DNA of 7,836 bases. Origin: an uncultured Planctomycetaceae bacterium. Lineage in GTDB: Bacteria > Planctomycetota > Planctomycetia > Planctomycetales > Planctomycetaceae. Position 1 is the stretch's first letter. Each line of letters starts with the position of its first letter. This document shows positions 5,089 to 7,836 of this stretch, one piece after another. The stretch covers positions 1 to 7,836 of the forward strand of contig CAIJTL010000933.1 in assembly GCA_903823545.1 (NCBI GenBank), in the 5' to 3' direction. Below the pieces are notes generated by a model. It was not told the DNA's origin. It saw nothing but the letters and a program-made list of their open reading frames with translations, and did not search any database. A program made the translations under genes and the position numbers.

Positions 5089-6144
5089 GTGCCGGTCATT
5101 GCCCATGAAACGCTGACAAACTTTGCCGTTCAATTGCTCTCTGCCGGAGGCGCTGATGCCGAAGAGGCGGCGATCGTCGCCGATAGTCTGGTCCAGGCAA
5201 ACCTGCGCGGACACGACTCACACGGAGTTATGCGAATTCCGTTTTATTTGCAGAACGTCAAAAGTGGCCGCCTTCATGCAGGAGCACGACTGACGATCGT
5301 TCGCGAAGCGGCCAGCGTCCTCGTCACCGATGGATCATGGGGATTCGGACAAGTTCTGGCTCGCGATCTGACAAATCGCCTGATCGAGAAAGCTGGCACA
5401 ACCGGTATCGCTTGCGGTTCGCTACGACAGTCCGCTCACATCGGACGTTTGGGCGAATACGCGGAGATGGCTGCGGCAAAAGAAATGGCCGCGATCATCA
5501 TGGCCAACACACACGGTGCGGCTCCGCGAGTTGCTCCCGTTGGCGGCAAGCGGCCTCGATTGGGAACGAACCCGCTGTGCGTAGGAATGCCTCGACCCAA
5601 TGGTGGTCCGTTTGTGCTCGATTTTGGAACGAGCGCAACCGCCGAAGGAAAAGTCCGAGTCAAACACATCGCCGGTCAACAGATTCCGCTCGGCTGGGTG
5701 CTCGATCCGGATGGCAAGCCGACAACAAACCCAGGTGCGCTTTACGGCGATCCTCCAGGAACGATCCTGCCGATGGGTGGCGATCAAGCTTATAAGGGCT
5801 TCGGGTTGGCCTTCATGATCGAGACGTTGTGCGGCGGCCTTTCAGGTGGTCCTTGTGCCGCACCGAATCCACCACCGCCGCTCGGCAACGAAGCGGTATT
5901 CATCATCATTGATCCGAAGCTGTTTGCAGGTGTTGAGCACCTCCTCAAAGAGATTGCCGGACTTGAAGATTACGTGCGCGGCGTGCCGCTGATCGATGGC
6001 GTGAAAGAAGTGACGCTCCCCGGCGATCCAGAACGTCGAGTCCTCGCCGATCGTTCCACCAACGGCATCCCGCTCGACGAGGGCAACTGGCAAGCACTGT
6101 TGAAGGCCGCTGGCGAGCTGGGAGTCACCGCTCCGACGTTGTGA
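5089..6144 (+). CDS. Ldh_2 family NAD(P)-dependent 2-hydroxyacid dehydrogenase (malate/L-lactate/YbiC type)
   Basis: 351 residues, the family's normal length, GTG start with AAGGAG. The family (type-2 malate/L-lactate dehydrogenases, ureidoglycolate and sulfolactate dehydrogenases, diketogulonate reductase YiaK, YbiC) interconverts 2-hydroxy and 2-oxo acids with NAD(P). Seen motifs: NLRGHDSHGVMRIP (38-51) with the conserved His residues, GFGQV (85-89), SAHIGRLGEYAE (115-126) with catalytic-type H117, RLGTNPL (157-163), LDFGTSATAEGKV (177-189) with D178, AYKGFGLAFMIE (234-245), and a GVKEVTLPGDPE end segment (304-315). There is no signal peptide, so it is cytoplasmic. A proline run (261-264) occupies a variable loop. 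It stands alone after a long control region with palindromic dyads, suggesting its own regulation. The enolase-superfamily gene follows on the same strand after 320 bases, so a shared acid-sugar or hydroxyacid pathway is possible but not shown. The specific substrate cannot be read from sequence. Confidence 0.9.
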   Translation: MPVIAHETLTNFAVQLLSAGGADAEEAAIVADSLVQANLRGHDSHGVMRIPFYLQNVKSGRLHAGARLTIVREAASVLVTDGSWGFGQVLARDLTNRLIEKAGTTGIACGSLRQSAHIGRLGEYAEMAAAKEMAAIIMANTHGAAPRVAPVGGKRPRLGTNPLCVGMPRPNGGPFVLDFGTSATAEGKVRVKHIAGQQIPLGWVLDPDGKPTTNPGALYGDPPGTILPMGGDQAYKGFGLAFMIETLCGGLSGGPCAAPNPPPPLGNEAVFIIIDPKLFAGVEHLLKEIAGLEDYVRGVPLIDGVKEVTLPGDPERRVLADRSTNGIPLDEGNWQALLKAAGELGVTAPTL

Positions 6145-6464
6145 AATCGAGCGACTCGCTGAGCCTGACGACGCAGGATGATCAGCGCGGAACGCTGGCG
6201 CTCGAACAACTTGAGATTAAGAGGTAGCCCGGCTCTCCAGGGCCGGGCGATCGGGCCTGGAGGCCCGACCTACGGACCGCAATCTCAAGTTGCTCGATCT
6301 CCGGCTGATGACCCCAAAAGTGGGTCCGCTCGTTTTGCCACGCTTCTTGATGCCTGGAATTCAGCCAGTTAAGCTCCCCGACACTGTTTCCGGAGCCACT
6401 TCGATTCGTTGAGGCATTCCCGGTTTTCCCGCCAACTCGCCTACCCAAAGTACAAAACACGGGC
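6145..6464. other. Intergenic gap between dehydrogenase and enolase-superfamily genes
   Basis: This 320-base gap holds a compound palindromic element (6181-6309, listed separately) and then a small hairpin GACCC-CAAAAGT-GGGTC (6310-6326). From 6327 to 6464 I see no gene, strong promoter or clear ribosome-binding site. The minus-strand frame running through the gap mostly translates repeats and is not protein-like. Confidence 0.55.
6181..6309. repeat. Compound palindromic element with two GC-rich hairpins
   Basis: Outer ATCAGC (6181-6186) and GCTGAT (6304-6309) frame an inverted pair CAACTTGAGATT (6207-6218) and AATCTCAAGTTG (6281-6292), a perfect 12-bp match extended by TCGA on both sides after one mismatch. 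Inside are two hairpins: GCCCGGC/GCCGGGC (6227-6233 and 6242-6248) and TCGGGCC-TGGA-GGCCCGA (6251-6268, 7-bp perfect stem). The two hairpins are flanked by GTAG and CTAC and are rough inverted copies of each other. No T-run follows, so termination would have to be structure-driven. It starts 37 bases after the dehydrogenase stop. The style matches short palindromic intergenic repeats that I recall from planctomycetes. Confidence 0.8.
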
Positions 6465-7817
6465 ATGCCCAAGAACACCGACATTCGCATCAAGGACGCA
6501 TTTTGCGCGTTCGAGCCGATCACGTTCCGAGCCCCTTTGAAATTCGGGGGGCGGGTGATCGACAAGACCTTCCTCATTAACGTGCAGGTAGAGGTCGAGA
6601 CCAAAGCAGGAAAACACGCAACCGGCATCGGCAGTATGCCCGTGGGAAATGTTTGGGCTTGGCCATCGGACCAAGTCACCACGGCTCAGGCCGAAAAAGC
6701 CATGAGCACGTTCGCCGAGCGAGTCTGCGATCTGGCATCGCTGTTCCCGGATTACTCCGATCCGTTCGACATCGTGCATCACATCGCTGGCGAATACACC
6801 CACCTCGGCAAGACGATTCCACAAGAACAAAAGCTTCCGGAGTTGATGCCGGAACTGGCGGAGCTTGTCGCGGCCAGTCCAATCGACGCGGCGATTCACG
6901 ATGGCTTCGGTCGAGTCAATCACGTCAACAGCTACAACGCGCTGACGAAGCAATTCATCAACCACGACCTGTCGGAATACCTCGATAAGCAGTTCAAAGG
7001 GGAATATCTCGACAAGTACACGCTGCGTGAGCCAAAAGCCCGTATGCCGCTGTACCACTTGGTGGGAGCGATCGATCCGCTGACCGATGCTGACATCACG
7101 AAACCGATCAAGGACGGCTTGCCCGAAACTCTGCCACAATGGATCAACGCCAACGGCCTGACGCATCTGAAGATCAAGCTCAACGGCGATGACCTCGCTT
7201 GGGACGTACAACGCGTCTTGGACGTTGATCGCATCACGGCAGAGACTCAAGCCAAACGCGGCTGTACCGAGTGGGTTTACTCGACCGACTTCAATGAGAA
7301 GTGCCAAGACGTGACTTACGTTTTGGAGTTCCTCAAGAAGATCAAAGCTGGTTCCGCTGCCGCTTACGATCGCATTCAGTACATCGAACAGCCGACAAGC
7401 CGCCACTTGAAGGATCATCCGGAACTCAAGCTACACGAAGTCTCGAAGCTGAAACCGGTTGTCCTCGACGAGGGCTTGGTCGATTACGAAGCGCTGCTAT
7501 TGGGCCGCGACATGGGTTACACCGGTGTGGCACTCAAAGCGTGCAAAGGTCAGTCGGACTCGCTGATCCTCGCTGCTGCAGCTCAGAAGCTCGGCATGTT
7601 CCTCTGCGTGCAAGACCTGTCATGCCCCGGCTTCTCATTCCTGCATTCAGCCAGCTTGGCCGCTCGCATTCCGACAGTCGCCGCGATTGAAGGAAATAGC
7701 CGTCAGTACTGCCCTGCGGGCAACAAGTCGTGGTCCAAACTGTTCCCCAGCATGTTCAACATCACTGATGGAACAGTCGGAACTGCGGCGCTGAACGGTG
7801 ATGGCTTAGGGTTCTGA
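6465..7817 (+). CDS. Enolase-superfamily enzyme, muconate-lactonizing (MLE)-like, substrate unknown
   Basis: 450 residues from the ATG at 6465; no good Shine-Dalgarno. The N-terminal capping domain (about 8-160) has the typical FRAPLKFGG opening (21-29). The barrel domain carries LKIKL with the KxK pair K236/K238, metal ligands D275 (in DFN), E308 (YIEQPT) and D335 (VLDEG), and K358 (VALKACKGQ) where MLE-type enzymes place the second catalytic base. This dual-lysine layout suits the MLE subgroup (cycloisomerases, o-succinylbenzoate synthase, dipeptide epimerases) rather than the His-Asp layout of mandelate racemase and many sugar-acid dehydratases. Enzymes of this superfamily abstract a proton alpha to a carboxylate using Mg. 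At 450 residues it is longer than the usual 350-400; the extra length seems to lie between about 60-130 and 160-190 and between K238 and E308. No signal peptide. Fold and metal site are confident; reaction unknown. Confidence 0.87.
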   Translation: MPKNTDIRIKDAFCAFEPITFRAPLKFGGRVIDKTFLINVQVEVETKAGKHATGIGSMPVGNVWAWPSDQVTTAQAEKAMSTFAERVCDLASLFPDYSDPFDIVHHIAGEYTHLGKTIPQEQKLPELMPELAELVAASPIDAAIHDGFGRVNHVNSYNALTKQFINHDLSEYLDKQFKGEYLDKYTLREPKARMPLYHLVGAIDPLTDADITKPIKDGLPETLPQWINANGLTHLKIKLNGDDLAWDVQRVLDVDRITAETQAKRGCTEWVYSTDFNEKCQDVTYVLEFLKKIKAGSAAAYDRIQYIEQPTSRHLKDHPELKLHEVSKLKPVVLDEGLVDYEALLLGRDMGYTGVALKACKGQSDSLILAAAAQKLGMFLCVQDLSCPGFSFLHSASLAARIPTVAAIEGNSRQYCPAGNKSWSKLFPSMFNITDGTVGTAALNGDGLGF

Positions 7818-7836
7818 TTCGCCACAAGCACGACGC

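Noticed and set aside
4821..5116. Two overlapping plus-strand frames upstream of the dehydrogenase gene
   Set aside because: Compositions are rich in Arg, Ser and Cys, the frames overlap each other, and they run over the ribosome-binding site and start of the real gene.
6335..6363. TTGCCA with AATTCA 17 bases later as a promoter for the enolase-superfamily gene
   Set aside because: The spacing fits, but the -10 candidate matches the consensus at only two of six positions.
6182..6682. Minus-strand frame (166 codons) over the 6145-6464 gap
   Set aside because: Much of it translates the palindromic element and the rest is antisense to the start of the enolase-superfamily gene.
6441..7418. Long minus-strand open frame (325 codons) opposite the enolase-superfamily gene
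   Set aside because: It lies antisense to a gene with clear active-site motifs and its translation has no recognisable domain; long antisense frames are expected in GC-rich codon-biased DNA.

Overview
The window looks like chromosomal DNA of a planctomycete. The main evidence is a twin-arginine-exported DUF1501 protein of the type abundant in that phylum, a Tat-signal hydroxypyruvate-isomerase-like TIM barrel, a folylpolyglutamate synthase C-terminus with planctomycete-like wording, and several kinds of GC-rich palindromic repeat filling the gaps between genes. The taxonomic call is inference from protein families and repeat style; no rRNA or tRNA gene is present.

Layout. 1-555 (+): C-terminal part of FolC, cut by the left edge, with a suspicious repeat-like stretch at its start. 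576-1478 (+): exported hydroxypyruvate isomerase-like protein, 20 bases after folC and probably co-transcribed. 1482-2969 (-): DUF1501 protein, converging on the previous gene with a 3-base gap. 2970-3138: gap dominated by a large nested palindrome. 3139-4224 (-): ATP-grasp ligase resembling the MfnD/COG1821 group linked to methanofuran and tetrahydromethanopterin C1 metabolism. 4225-4454: gap with a second, unrelated inverted repeat. 4455-4760 (-): 101-residue protein of unknown function. 4761-5088: divergent control region with short GGAA/TTCC dyads. 5089-6144 (+): Ldh_2-type (malate/L-lactate/YbiC-like) NAD(P)-dependent 2-hydroxyacid dehydrogenase. 6145-6464: gap with a third, compound palindromic element. 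6465-7817 (+): enolase-superfamily enzyme of the muconate-lactonizing type.

How the genes fit together. Apart from folC and the isomerase-like gene, the genes are separated by long gaps and look individually transcribed. Two metabolic themes can be suggested. FolC and the MfnD-like ATP-grasp enzyme are both amide-bond-forming ligases that may add glutamate to C1 carriers. The isomerase-like protein, the 2-hydroxyacid dehydrogenase and the enolase-superfamily enzyme all belong to families acting on small hydroxy- or sugar acids. Neither theme is proven by the sequence.

I found no phage, defence, CRISPR, transposase or toxin genes and no clear previously undescribed multi-gene system. The most interesting material is the set of different palindromic elements, the possibly disturbed folC, the paired dyads upstream of the dehydrogenase gene, and two enzymes (MfnD-like ATP-grasp, dual-lysine enolase-superfamily protein) whose substrates are open questions.
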